Below are positions 24,801 through 39,800 of a DNA stretch of 64,000 nucleotides, one piece after another. Each line of letters opens with the position of its first letter. Positions within the stretch are counted from its first letter, which is position 1. The translations under genes were made by a program, and so were the position numbers. Origin of the DNA: Candidatus Jingweiarchaeum tengchongense. Lineage in GTDB: Archaea > Nanobdellota > Nanobdellia > Jingweiarchaeales > Jingweiarchaeaceae. Location of the stretch: NCBI GenBank assembly GCA_025920705.1, contig JAPDLJ010000003.1:1-64000 (forward strand), written 5' to 3'. The notes beneath the pieces are model-generated. The model was given only the letters and a program-made list of their open reading frames with translations. It was not told where the DNA came from and ran no database searches.

Positions 24801-27800
24801 ATATATTGAATTCCAAGTACAATTGTACCATCCATTCCCCTCGTCATAAACAGGTGTACAACTCTCCCATACACCAGATGGAGATCTCAATTCAATGCTT
24901 CTTGTAGCTCCACTTAATAATCCATCTCCAATACAATCAGTAGATAAATTAAATGTGAAGTTAATGATTGTTCCTGTTGGATAAATTGTTCCATTTGCAG
25001 GCTGATCCAAATTGTTCTTTAACTGACCGTAAATGTTTACAGTTTTATTTGCTGATAGGAACACATCATAATAGCAATTATCATTTTCAACACCAGCATT
25101 CCATGCTTTTGAACCAGCACTAAAATCACAACCAGGATTGAAATCATAAGTTAAGTGACCAGTTGAATTTGTTTTTGTTGTGTTGTACCTATACCATCCT
25201 GTTCTATTCATTAAGTAAAAGCTACCATTTACATTTTCAATCGGTTCTCCATTATAAGTAACCTTGATTATTAATGGGACTAAAAATGTACCTTCCCTTG
25301 TAACATTTACATTATCTCCTGCAATGTATTCAATTGTTGCAGTTCTCTTATCTATTGTAAATATATCATAAGGCGCTGGAGTTTCAGTAGTAAAGTTCCA
25401 TGAATCAGAAGCATTAAATTTATATTCATTTTGTCCAACATTATCACAATTTGATGTCCAATTCAATTTTATTGTAGCTCCTTCGCTAGGTGTTGGACCG
25501 TAGTATGTTGTTTGATTCGCAAGTTGCCATTCTCCACCAGATTTCCTTATCCATAGATAAACAGTAACATTATCTCCATCAAAATTCTTTACCTTTATTT
25601 CAAATGTGAATGTTGTCCCCCATTCACCAGAACCAGGAGTAATGCTCCACGAACCTTCAACAAATTCAGGCCTATGATTTATGTAAAATGCATTCTCATA
25701 TGTTGAATTTTCATCTGCATAATAACTCTTACTACCATTCATCGTTAAGTTATGCCATCCCCAGTTCCAGTTCCAAGTATCACCACCAAGTATTGTGGCT
25801 GTATAGTTACCATAACCTGTATCGGTTGCAAGATAAAATGCATTTTCACTTGGCACAGAGAAATAAACAGTAGCACCAGGAACTAGACCACAATTTGCAT
25901 CGTCTGATAAATTACCTGAAAGAGGAATGTTATCGACACCCCTTTCAAATGCTGGATTGTTCTTTGGCCCAATTGGTTGATTTATCTTAGGAGTGAATTC
26001 TGAAGTTATTGTAACATTGAAAATACTTGAGTTTGCATCTTTCCACTTCTGATCATTATACACTCCACCTTTCCACTTTTGCTTTCCAACATTATAAACA
26101 CATTTATTAACTCCAACTGGGAAGTATAGATAGAAGTGACCAGTAGAATTTGAATCACTACCTGGTATTCTTGGTCCCCATGAATTTGGATCACTTGCAT
26201 TCGTTGTTACCCAGAAACTTGTTTTTGCACCTGATGCACTTTGTCCCAAATCCAAATCAATTACTCTCAATATAAATGTCGTATTTTCTGAGACCCTATT
26301 GAATGTTGTTTCATTTCCTGCGATGTATTCAATTGAAACATCATTTTTTTCTACCGTTATATTCAGTATCTTAGTATCGTTTCCCAAATCAACATCAGAT
26401 TCATACACACTTTCGTTTACAAAGAACATAATTGACCAATTTCCTTGTTGTTGGTAATTGAATGTTGTAGTTCTCGTTGCAGTTCTATTCGTACTACTGC
26501 TTCCTGAACTTGTACCGATTAGATGCCAGTCATCAGATACTGGATTGCCATTCGCATCTGTCAATTGTTTTTTATAGAAATAAACCACGTCAGTATCCTC
26601 ATCCGGATCGCTTACATTCACTGAAAGTATAAATGTCTCTCCCCACCCTCCAATCTGAGGAGTTACATTTGGGTAATATAGTTCTGGTTTTGTTTCTATC
26701 CAAAATGAATTGGATCCGTAGGTGGTATATGTAAGTGTGGTAATGTTTTCATTGTAATTTGTTTTGTTTGTTTTCATCGTTAGATTGTAAGCTTTTGGTG
26801 GCATTGAAGAGGTATTGAATGTACAATTGTAATGTCCGTCACCTTCACTTAAAACAGGTTCGCAAATGAAAAGCTCATTTGTTTTTAATGATTTGGTTGT
26901 AAAGTTTACAGTTACTGGATCAATGATGACATTGCAGTCATCTGTAACATTTGCCCTTATTGTTACATTATCACCTCTTAAGAATTTTTCACCATCTGGT
27001 TGAATTACTGTATTAAACAAGCTCCCAATCACATTTACTGTGTAATTTTCAGTTGAATTTACTTCAACATAGCAAGCATCATTTGTTACTCCACCTTTCC
27101 AATATTGCTTACCTACAGAATAACTACAATTCGGATCAAAATCAAGCGTAAGATAACCATTTGAATCCCCATTTATCACATAAGCAAAATTATAATTTTG
27201 TGAATCATTTGTGATCCAAATCGTTCCATTTGGATTTATCGCTGGTTGTGATCTGTTTAAGTCATAAATTCTTAATTTCAATTGTTGGCTAGCTCCATAT
27301 CGATTTACGTTCGTGTTATTTCCAGCAATGTAGGTTACATTTACAATGTCTTTATGTAAAATTGGACCACTAGCGATCGTTGTGTTGATTACATTTGTCG
27401 AATCATTTAATTCAAAGATGAAACTGTTTTCAGCCTGCAATAAGTAATCGTTGCATGTGAAGTCATTAACTGTAATCGAACAATTTCCTTTCCCATTTGT
27501 TACTGTGCTGCTTCCTTTATATATCCATTCACCCGTTGTGTTTACGTACAGCTTGCAAACAACAGTATCATTCTCAGGATCATCTATTGTAACATTATAT
27601 CTATACACATCACCAAATCCACCTTCACTTGGAGTAACAATTAAATTTGAATAATATGGATTGATATTCTCTAACCAAAAGCGATTCCAATAAATTGTGA
27701 TATTATTATTATAGTAGTTCCTCGATGTTTCTATTCTAACACTATAATTTCCTTCTGGTTTATTTGTTGAATTCCAAGTACAATTGTACCATCCATTTCC

Positions 27801-30800
27801 CTCGTTATTTATGTTTGTACATGAGTACTCATTACCAGTCTGATTATGTATTAATTTGATTGTAATAGATGAAACATCATTTATTAAGCCCTCATCGCTA
27901 CAATCAGTTGATACATTGAATCTTATTGGAATTTGATCACTCACATTATAAACAAGTGAATCAGGTTTTTCCAAGTTATTCTTCAGCTGTCCATATAAGT
28001 AATAACTTTCCCAAGAAGTCATTTCTTTTGTTTCATAACAGTCTCCACCATTTATTGTTAATTTCCAATATTGCATTCCAGTACTATAACTACAATTCGG
28101 ATCAAAACCATAATAACTTATTCTACCATTCTCATCTGTTGTATTTGTATGATCAGAATCCCATACAGGAGTTGTGTTGTAGCTGAAATTGAAATAACCA
28201 TTTAATCCCTGAGGTACGGGTATCCCTTTATCCGTATCATTGATAAGAACAATAAATGTTCCGTAATTTATTCCCTCCCTATTTATGGTTATTCCAGAAC
28301 CTTGTTCAACAATGAATGAAACATTGTCTTTTTGGAATGTAATATTGAAAATGCTTGATGTTTTAGTTAAATTATAGTTATCACTTGAATTGAATTTGAA
28401 ATAAACAATCGGTCCGCTTTGTAAATCATTACATGTAAAAACAGGATAAAAGTTGAGTGTGTTCTCACTCAAACAATTCGTGCAATTTTTTGATTCCAAA
28501 TATATCCATGGACCATTTTGGTTATATGCTTTCCATAGACTCACATTTACAACATCATCCGGATCGGAATCTTGAACTGATACATTCAATGTGAAATTGT
28601 ATCCCCAACCCTCACTACTTGGATGAGCACCAGCACCGCTTAACTGTGATCTTGCTCTTAACTGGAACGCATTTATTTTCTCAACGAATGTGCCATTATA
28701 GAAATTCTTTGAAACATTAAAGCTTACATTGTACCAACCTAATGGATCACCTGTTGTATCAAAAGTACATGTGTAATTTCCATTTCCTAAATCATTTGCA
28801 TTGCAAGTATGATAGGAACTCCCATCTTGCATTACATTAAATTGTTTAATTGTTGCGCCACTTACACTTCCGCAATCATCGGAAACATTTGCATTTACGA
28901 TTAAAGATTCACCAACTGCAATTACTTCCCCATTGGGTTGGGTAATATTTGAATTTAGAACTGAGAGAATATTCACAAAATAAGCAGATGAATTGTTTGC
29001 AAAGTAATAATCACTTTCAAATCCAATCTTCCAATATTGTAAATTGACCGCATAACTGCAACTTGGATTAAAGCTGAAGTTTAAGTAATTTGAAACAGCA
29101 CTTGTTGTACTGTCCAATATGTAATTGCTCTGATCAGTTGTAACATAGAGTTTTCCCGTAGGTCCTGATATACCCCTACCCGGCTCTACAGCATCTATCA
29201 CTTTAACAGAGAGTAATGTTACATTCGAGCCAATTCTTGAAACATTCGTGTTATTCCCAGCAATGTATTCAAAGTAAACATTTCTTTTTGTGATGTTGAA
29301 ATAACCACCAAAACTTTCATTTGTTTGCCCGTATTTATCCGTAACATTGATTTTCCATTCATATTCTCCGATCTGTGATGAGCTGAAGCTCTCAGTAAAT
29401 GTAACTCTTGTATTTATTGGATTTGTCACATTTTGAGAATCTTTTAATGTGAATGATGTATCAGAAATTTTCTTTACCCACAAACTCACATTTACAACAT
29501 CGTCCCTATCACTTACATTGCAATAAAAGTTTATGTTTACACCCCAAGGAACAGAAGATGGTGAAACATTTAGGCCGAATAAATTTGGAGGAACTTCGAT
29601 AAACATCGCATTTGTGTATGTTGTTAAATTGCTATTGTAATTTTCAGTGTATGAGAACATCTTCACATCATACAAACCACCAGCAAGATCTGTTGAATTC
29701 CAAGTACAATTGTAATAACCATCAGTATAATTATTTGCATAACATGCAAATGTTTCATAACCAATTCTTGAAACATTAAAGCTTACATTACCATTACTTA
29801 TTTTAATCCCACATTCATCCGTAACATTTGCTTCAAATGTTACATTTGAATATTGTTGATATACATTGTCCCCCCCAGGTTCTGTATTTCCATTTGGTTC
29901 AATTAAGATATTATTTAACCATCCTTTTATTGTCAATGTGTAATTCTGAGTGCTATTCACATTCTTGTAACATGAGTTGTTTACTGTTCCAGCCTTCCAA
30001 TATTGTTGACCCACAGAATAACTACAATTTGGTATGAAGCCATAATTTACATAACCATCAGAATTTGTAGTGTTTATACCACCATTATCGAAATTTGATT
30101 GATCAAATGTTACCCAAAAGCTTACATTCACTCCGCTGAACACATAACTCTTATTATCAGTATCATTTATTCTAACACCAAGTAACGTGCTTTCACTTCT
30201 ATTCACTTGTGAATTGTTTCCAAGTACATATTCAATGACCACATCATCCTTGTCTAATGTGAAGTCTATTCCAGCTCTGTCTGTTGTATTATGCGCATCA
30301 CTCGCATTAAACTTGAAATAAGCAGTTGGTATGTAGTCACATGTGAAACCTTTATAGTAGAATACTAATTCTTGCTCTGTCCCACAATCATAACAAATCT
30401 GAGAACTTACGTACTGCCATGTTAAATTATCAGGAGATATCCATAAGCTTACATTTACATTTTCACCGTTTGCATCACTTACATTCACTTTAAATGTGAA
30501 ATTCTCACCCCATCCCCAATCTTGCTCCGGTAAAACGGTTTCATTTTTGAGAACAGGAGGTTGCCAAACTTGTACGATGTTAAATGCATTATTTTTCGTG
30601 GAACTTCCATTATTGTAGAAATTTATATTACTTGCATTCATTTCAACATTATACCAACCTTGTACTGCATCAGTAGCATTCCAAGTACAATTGTATGTTC
30701 CATTGCCTAGATCATTTATTTCATCACAGAAGTAATTTGTTCCTGGAAATGCAACACTTTTTATTGTGAAGTTCACATTTGCGCCAGCAAAGTAATGTAA

Positions 30801-33800
30801 GTTACATTCATCATACACGTCACCCGTTATGTTTATTGTCAAGTACTGCTCTCTCTGATATGTTTGACCATTTGGGAATGTGACGTTCGGCGTTAAGAAA
30901 CCTTTTATTACCACATTGAAGGTATCTGAGTTCTTGTCTTTGTAACAAGAATCAGCAGAACTGTAAGCATACCAATTCCTATTTCCAGCTTCATAACTAC
31001 AATTCGGAGCAAAATTATACTCTACATATCCACTTGAATTTGTCGTGTTCCAACCAGGAATGATATAAGTTGTACCGTTATGCACCTTAAACCATATTTT
31101 TGCTGCACCGTAGCTTGGATTGTATGCCGGAATGCCAGCATCCGTATCATTCACAAACAAGATAAATTTAGTTGGAGTACCACTTCTATTCACTTGTGAA
31201 TTGTTTCCAGCAATGTAGATAATATCAATGTCATCCTTTTCCAAAAGATGTGAACTTTCAGTTGTTTCAGCGTATGTATCTGGTTCTCCGGGCTCTGACG
31301 CATTGAACTTGTAATATTTAAGTGCAGCATCTTGGTAATCACTACAACTGTAATTTCTTGTAAAGTTTACGAGCGTATTGCTTGGATTTTGGATATACTT
31401 ACATTCAGTGATCTGATAATTCGAAGTTGCAGTCATTTTTTCTAAAAGACAAACATTCACATTTGCATAATGTGTAACAGTAACAGAGAAATTGAACGTC
31501 TCCCCCCATCCACCTGGATTTGGATTCACTTGTGCGGCACTTAAAACAACTGGGGTTCTGAGGAAAAATGCATTTGTTTTTAAATCAGTACCATTATTGT
31601 AATAATCATTCCAAGAATTCATTGTTACATTAAACCATCCACCACTAATCGCCTCAGATGAGTTCCAAGTACAATTATAATAACCATTACCATCATAAGT
31701 TACATTCCCGACACCTTTACAGTAATAGACATTACTTCCAGATTGTATTTTGAATTCTATCCTGCTTTCTAAACCAGTCACAGGCTGATTGCAATCGTCC
31801 AAAACTCTTCCTCTAAACGTAATATTTTCTCCCTTTGTGTAATTTGCTGATCCATCCGGTAGCACAATTTGATTTAAAAGATTACCATAGATCTCAATGT
31901 AAAAGTTCTCTGTTTGATTGTCTTTATAACATGAGGCTCCGGAAACTGTTACATTCCAATATTTTTTACCAGGTGTATATGAGCAATTTGGATTGAATTC
32001 ACGGTAGTAATGTGTTTCATTCTTATACTCTTCATTTTCATTTTCCAACCAATACCCATTTGCTTTCACCCGGAAATGTACATTTGAAAGATCAATAACA
32101 TTTGTATAATTGTTTGTTACTAAGTCCCATATTTGGACCGTAAGATTTACCTTATTATTTTCGCTTGAATCGCTCCTGTTCACTTGGCTATTGTTTCCAC
32201 TTACATAATTAATCGAAATTGCTGATTTTGTTACATTGAAAGCAGTCTCAGATGTGGTTGCACTGAAACCAGTTACGCTACTTGCATTGAATTTAAAGTA
32301 CCAATTATCTATGTTGTCACAACTGAAGTTCTTTTGATAAGAATAATCGAAATTGTTACAATTTACACAGGAAGTTGAGTTCTCTAGGAACCAATTATAA
32401 GTTGTGTTCTTTAACCATAGCATGATTGTTACATTTTGATTGTCTTCGGATGTTACAATTAGAGAGAAATTGAATGGTTTTATTTCCCAGCTTCCTTCTG
32501 GATGGGGCTGGACTTGTGGATTAGTTAGACTAATATTACTCGCTAGGAAAAATGCATTTAAAATGTTCTTTGTTCCGTTCCAATATTTATTCCCATTTTC
32601 ACCCTTACCAAATGCAATCATTGTGACATTGTACCAACCATATGGGAAACTCGAATTTGTTTCAATTTGACATGAGAAACCAGTTGTGGTTATACAAGTT
32701 CCATAAACATTTCCATTTTGCATCATTCTGAACTCTAAACCAAATTTGCTTGGATCAGTTTGTGTAACAGAACAATCATCGATCACGCTTCCAGAAAATG
32801 CAATTGTTTGTCCTCTAGTGAAGTTTTGATTGAACGATTGAATCGTTGAATTGCTTAAATCACCCATAAGCCAAAATAGAAGTGCATTGTATGGTGATGG
32901 TTCGGTTAAATTGTTATTGTAATAACTTGAATCAATTGCTCCACCTTTCCAATAATTCTGCCCAAGATAAAAGTTATTTGCAGTTGGGCACCAATCACTT
33001 AATGTCATTGTTTGTGTCATGTAACCGCTCTCATTCACAACTGGTGATTGGGGATAATATGTCTTATAAGTTGTATTGCTTCCGAATTGAGAAATTTGGA
33101 TGAAACCTTTACCAAATTCTAGAAGTGTCGCAGGTGTTTGATTGTCACGATCATATATTTCTAATGTGAAATTGTAAGGTGTACTCCTGTTTATGTTTTC
33201 ATTCCAGCTCGGAGTGATATTTATTACATCGATATCATCTTTCTCAACTTTAAAATTGTATCCACCAATTTCAGTACTACCATCAACATTGGTTGCATTG
33301 AATTTAAAGTACCAATTATCACTTATGTTAAGATGTGAGTAATCATAACTGAAATTGGCTTGCGTCCAGCTAGCACAATTTACACATTCCCAACTCCCAA
33401 TTAAATTGTAATCCTCTACTCCTTTTTTATGCCATGCATAAACAGTAACATTCCTACCGAATCTATCTTTGACCATCACAGAGAAATTGAATTGTTCCCC
33501 CCATCCACCAGTTGTTAGAGATGGATTTCCATTTACGTAGAGCGTTGCATTTTCCAAAAGTGGAGCATAACTATATTCTTTCACCTTCATGAACAAATGC
33601 TGGGTCTCATTAAACAAGAGTCCATATAACCAAGTGTAATAAATTTTTGTTATATTCGATGTTGTATTTGCACCATAAGTACCCGTTGCATAGGAATGTA
33701 AGTACAATGGGTGTTGCAATTGCCTGAATCTCCAACTTTGATCTTCGGTGAGGTTATATATTGTTTCGTATTCAAAGTAAATGCTTCCAAAAAAGTTTCT

Positions 33801-36800
33801 CTCAAAGAAAAGTGATTCTACATTATCATCAGTTTCAGTTTTTATTGAAAGTTCAGAAATTGTGAGATTTTCACCTGTCGCATTGAATGTGAAGTTTATA
33901 CCACCATTAATGATTCTCTGGTAATTTTTATTGGGTGATTGCAATGTGTGGTAGATTGTTTTATCACATGAGGCACCTGAGCAAACATAGTTAGGATAGT
34001 CGGTATAATTTATTGTTCCCCTTGTATCTTTGATTGCGTATGGATTTAATACAATTCCACCTTCTGAACTGCAGTTTATTGTGAAATTCAGATAAGTTGT
34101 ATTCCTTACATTGAGGTTACTCAAATTCCATTCAATTGTTCTTGTGCTCGAATTCCAGCTTCCATTCCAAACTTGGGTTACATCACAAATTCCAGGAATT
34201 GGTAAATAAATCGTCCAATTGTTCGCTTGTGTGTCTCCAATGTTCCTCACGATTAAACTAGCATTATAAGTATAATTTGGTTGCAAACTTCTCGGCTCAT
34301 TCCAGGGAAAGTCAGGAAGCTGCCATAAAGCAAGATCGAATTCTATATGACTCTCATTTGTGTAATTTGCCGTTTGCAAATGATGGAACTCATGCGGCTC
34401 ATCCCAATCCACATTCTCATAGTTTAAATTCCACTTCATATTTCCTGTAGCTCCAATTGTCGTCGGAGCTTTTACTTGATAAGTAGCTACTCCATACTCA
34501 TTCACATCAAAACCAGCAATTTGCCATATCACAAGATTGTTTTCCAAATCAACTGAGGAATTGAAATTCAATCCACCCAGCAAATTTGGATTTGCTGGTG
34601 TCCATCCAGGTTTTATCTCTTCTTTAAGTATCACATTTCCATTTATCGGTGCACATCCTTTGTTATGCAGTACTAGTGCACTTTCGAAAACACCATTCGG
34701 ATAAACCCTTGTTGGTGTTTCCCTTATTACTTCGATCACAGAATGGTTTGCGTTACTCACATTCAATTGGTAAAGTTTAGTAATGTTGAACTCTAAAAAC
34801 TCCTGCAAATAGGAAATCGAGACATTTATTGTTGCATTTTCTGCATTGTTAGGAGATGTGATGTTAAATTCAAACTTAATGTCCTCTGGTGTGAAAATGA
34901 CATACTCTAAATAACCAGGCGATACATCCCAACCAGGAGGCACGCTCACACTTACATTTATTATTGTGTTTTCATCAGCATGGATCCCTTCTAATTCAAC
35001 ATTTAATGTTTCAGAAGTTCCGGGACACATTCTTGGATTGAGTGTTAGGTAAACTTGTTCAGGTATATTATAAAATCTCTCAAATCTGGTTGTCGAATTT
35101 CCATCGCTGAAATTCAAGGTTGTATTGACAACCAACATCTCGTGTGGCATATTCAGCGTGTTTACGAGAAATGTATAATTTATTAAGCTGTTTGGGGTCA
35201 AATTTAGATAAGTCGAATTTTCATAATAACTGACATTCCCATCCCAATTTGTTATGTTGATTGAAAGTAATGTGTCATTGTACCATTCATTGAATGGGTT
35301 TTTGATCGAAATGACCATATTAACCGTGTCATCACTTCTTAAATAAGTGACATCAGTTACTACGACTCTTTCTATCATGTAAATCGATGCATTCACATAA
35401 TCAATCATCAATGGCTCCGGACCATAATTTCGAAGTTGTAAGCCACAAGAACCATTGTTAAAAAGGCCAACATCCGGACCAAGTGGTCCAAGGGGCTTCA
35501 TTGTGATATTTTCAGTCACAATCTGTGTGCTTGCAACCGTGAACCATTCTTTCTTTCCGTAGCCAATGATAACAGCATTGGCAGTACCATTCAATGCTTC
35601 CCAGAAGATTTTTATGTCTGCTACTCTTGGCTCAATTGCACCACAATCCCATTCAAGCAATATACTTTCTCCAGGATCAACTTTTGCTTCAGCACTTTCA
35701 TTATCAAAATCGTTACCAATCACCCCATCCAAAGAACAAACTTTGCTTGTAACATCTATCCCCTTTAATGTTAATCTGGCATTTGGACACCCAAGATACT
35801 TATAACCCCAGACAATTGGATTCACATATTCTGTGTCATCATTACCTAATGAGTTATTTACATATATTGAAATACTAAAATTACCATAAGTTGTTGCATT
35901 GATTGTCCATTTTACTTTCTTTAGTTCTCCAACCCCAATTGAACCAATATATTTAGTTCTATTATCTACCTGCCATTCTGAAGGGGCGTTCAATGTCACA
36001 TAAACATCATTTGAAGTACTAACGAGGCTTGAAATCGTTGCATTTATTGTGAAGTTATTGTATTGGAATACTTCAATCGGAGAAAGCGCTTCTACGATTG
36101 TTGGTTGTGGTTCACAACCAGTTACGTCGATCGTTATTGTGAAATTCTCACTTATGTTACTATAGTAAGCACTGTCTTCACTAATCCATGCAAACCATTT
36201 CTGGGCTCCTGGATTAAAATTACAATTTGGTGTGAATGTCACTGTTGCTATTCCATTTGTATCAGTTGTTGTTGAATTGACAAGATAATTGTATATTCCA
36301 TCATAACTCACATTGAAATAAACAGTCGTAGCGGGTGTCAAATTGTAAGTGTCAGCAATCAAATCCTTTACTCTTACTTTAAAAGTAGCTGCTTGTGTTA
36401 GATTCGCATAGCTATTGTTTCCAGAAACATATTCGATCGAAGTGTTATCTTTTTTGATTACAAAACTATCATAACCTGATGTTGATTCAGTAGCTAAACT
36501 GAACATGTAAAACCAAGTGCCAACATCTTGAGATGTAAAATTCTTGTACCAATACTTTGTTTGATTTATACAATCAGGATAACTACAATTCAAAGGTGTT
36601 TGATTCACACAATCTGAGCACTCAGTGAAACCAGTCGGAGAACCCTTTGCTAATAATAATTTTACTTCATATGAATCTGTATCTCCACTGCTTGATATAA
36701 TAGAAAAATTCCAATTTTTATAACCCCAGCCTTGTGAGCTTGGAATCACACTTGGATTTTCCAATTTATAAATAGGGAAAAGATAGAATAATCCAGGAGA

Positions 36801-39800
36801 AATTAATCTATAACTCACATTTGAATAGTAATAATTTGCTTCTGCGTACATCGTGGTATTGTACCATCCTTTTGGTGTGGTCACATTTGTATTCCAATCA
36901 CAAGTATAAGCATTTGCACCTACTTGGCTTACTGGTGAGCACTCATAACCTGCTGTTGAATGATTCGCATAGAACTTTACATTTGTGCTTAATGGATCTC
37001 CGCAATCATCCGTTGTAGCACCTAAGAAAGGAATTTTTTGCTCCTGCGTATAATTCGTTGACCCATCTGGCTTTTGGAAATCCAAATTTATATCTCCAGT
37101 TACAAGAATGCTTAAATTGTAGTAATTTTCCGTTGAATTGTCCTCATAGCATGCTTGTCCAGAAATTACAGCTTTCCATTTTTGATTTCCCACTTGGTAT
37201 TTCGGAGAACATTTCGCCTGGAAATAGTAATTGGCATATGCGGATGAATTTGTTGTATTGCTCGTACCAACATCGTATATAGATCCATCCAATGTTACAT
37301 AGAAGGTAATCGGTAGATTTGTGATCAAAGTTCCATTTGCGTCTCTCACTCTTAATGCAAGTAATGTGGTCGTCTTTCCTCTTCTTGTTTCAGTGTTATT
37401 ACCAATTACATCCTCAAAAATCGTCTTGTCTTTTGTTATCGTGAAAGTTTTCGTCGTTGAGTTCGTTGTTCCTGCATCATTCGTCGCATTGAATTTCGCA
37501 AATACTGTTGAACCAATATCCTCACAATCTGGATCGAATTCGAATGTGAAATTTGTCCATTGTCCTGTCCCAGAGCCAGGTGCTTGATATATCTGACAGT
37601 TTCCTACTTGTTTCCATGGTTCACTACCAGTCTTACTGAACCAGGCGCAAACGCTTACATTATTCTCGGAATTACTTACTCTTACAGTAATATTAAAAGT
37701 GAAATTGAATCCCCAAGCACCAGATGAACTTCCTGTTTCATTCGATACAATTGTTGCATTCTCCATTTCAATTGAGGCAGGAGGAGCTAGCACTTGTACA
37801 TCTTTACAATTAAAAACAATCGTTGAGTTTTCAGTTGCATTTGCTTTTATGCAAAATGTATAAGTCCCTGGTGTTGTCCCAGATGTGTTAACAATGTAAG
37901 TGTAATCAGTATGTGCATTTCTTGATTGTAACGGACCTATTGTTCCAAGGTAAGTAAGATTACTAATTTCATTTGTGGAATTCCTAACTTCAAATTTGCC
38001 TGTATAGTTTATCTCAACAATTACATTACTTGCATTGCCAGGACCAGCATTATAAATTGTTGATGAAATGTTGAAAACATCACCAGCATATATCGTACTT
38101 GGTATTGTCGTTGGCTTTGAAACGTTTAATGAGGCACCACACGAAGCTGAGAAAATGTATGGTTTATTATAGTATATCAATGTTCCATTTAAAGGTATTG
38201 CTTGGAATCTGAAAGTACCATTTGTTTGATATGTTACATTTAATGTGTAATTGTAATATTTTGAATAAGGCTTTCCATACGGAGATTGGAAATTTATATT
38301 ATTGTCCCAGGTTATTTTTACTGAATCGTTTATCGTTGCAGGACTGCCTTCGCTTGACCATGTGTTTTGGAATATCAAATCTTGTGGATGCGTTACAGTT
38401 AAATTTTCCTTATTTTCAGTAAAGTTGAAATTGCTTCCTGGCTGGTTTCCTTTGTTGAAAACTTGGAATGAAACATTGAAAGTACCGCACCCGAACGAGC
38501 TTGGAAAACCTATGAGCCACTGGGAAGAAGATGCATCATAATAATTTCTAATTGTTTTAATCCAAGGACCAAGAAGCGTTATTGTTCTCTTGTTTTTTGT
38601 CCACCACTCTCCCTTATTCCTTGCTGCTTCACCTAAGAGATTTTGATACCATGGTTTTCCTCCAGGTGCAAATTGAAGAATGCTTCCTATGGTTGTTTGT
38701 ATGTTAGAAATCGTCACCAGACCACCTATCGTTGTTGATGTGGTGATGTAACCATTCGTAAATGCACCAAGTCTAGACCATCTAATCCACCAACCCTCAT
38801 ACATAGAACCTACTGGATAACCTGGATCAGGTGTATATCCACCACTAAAACTATCTCTACTTATATTGAAACCAGGAGGTATCCAAAGATCAATCACATA
38901 CACATAACCAGCAGTTGCAGATCCTGTTCTTATCGCATATTGTATTGTTGCCGAGGAGCTCTCTCCAATTTCTGTAATGTTTAGGAATGGATCAGGAGAA
39001 CCGGAATGTCCCGTAGCAGCATTAGCAGAGATAAATGTGTCCGTTTTTGTGATCGTTTGTGAGCTCTGAGTAACGGGATCTACCCAAACTACTTCTGTAA
39101 CAAATTGACCATCTGCACTTGCCTCTTCTGGACCAACCCATTGGATTGTTGCATTGAAGCATGAAGATGTTGGTATTTCTCTATTTAACCATTGAACTAG
39201 ACTTGCAGTTATTGTATTCGCGCTTGGTCCTTCTATAATTGTTGGTGCTGTTGATGGTGATTGGCCAGAAGGATATACAGTAATATTAACTGTTAAGTTA
39301 TAATCACCAAAATTACATACACTTAGTCTTTGGTAATTCCTACTACCACTATCACCTGTTCCTCTATTTGGATAAGTGGTAAATATGATAAGTGGAGCAA
39401 GGTTGCCTTCTTCGGATTGATAAATATCAAATGTTTTTGTATAAGTAAGAGTTGGTCGATTAGTTTGATTTATTTCAACTTTTAAAGTATAAGTTTTTTG
39501 AGGAATATCCTCTGGAACTTCAAATCTCCAGGTTAAAATACTCTCATTCCAATATGGGATTGTACTCGTTGCTCCAATGGAAAATGGTTTAGTAGTGTTG
39601 TCCCAGAAAAACCAATCTAACTGTGTGTCACCATCCCACAAACTAACTGTAACATTTCCAGAAACACTCGCAGTGGTATTGTAATTCGCTAGAGGAACCG
39701 CGATGAAAGCAATATGTCCTCTTATTATTTTTTGGTCCTCACCAGTAGGAGAATAAATTTTTATATCTCTGACCAGGTTTGCATTTGTACAGTTTATTAC

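Noticed and set aside
12960-33560. CRISPR-like or non-coding tandem repeats
   Set aside because: Repeats are about 1 kb, in frame, and encode conserved protein boxes; there are no short identical repeats with unique spacers.
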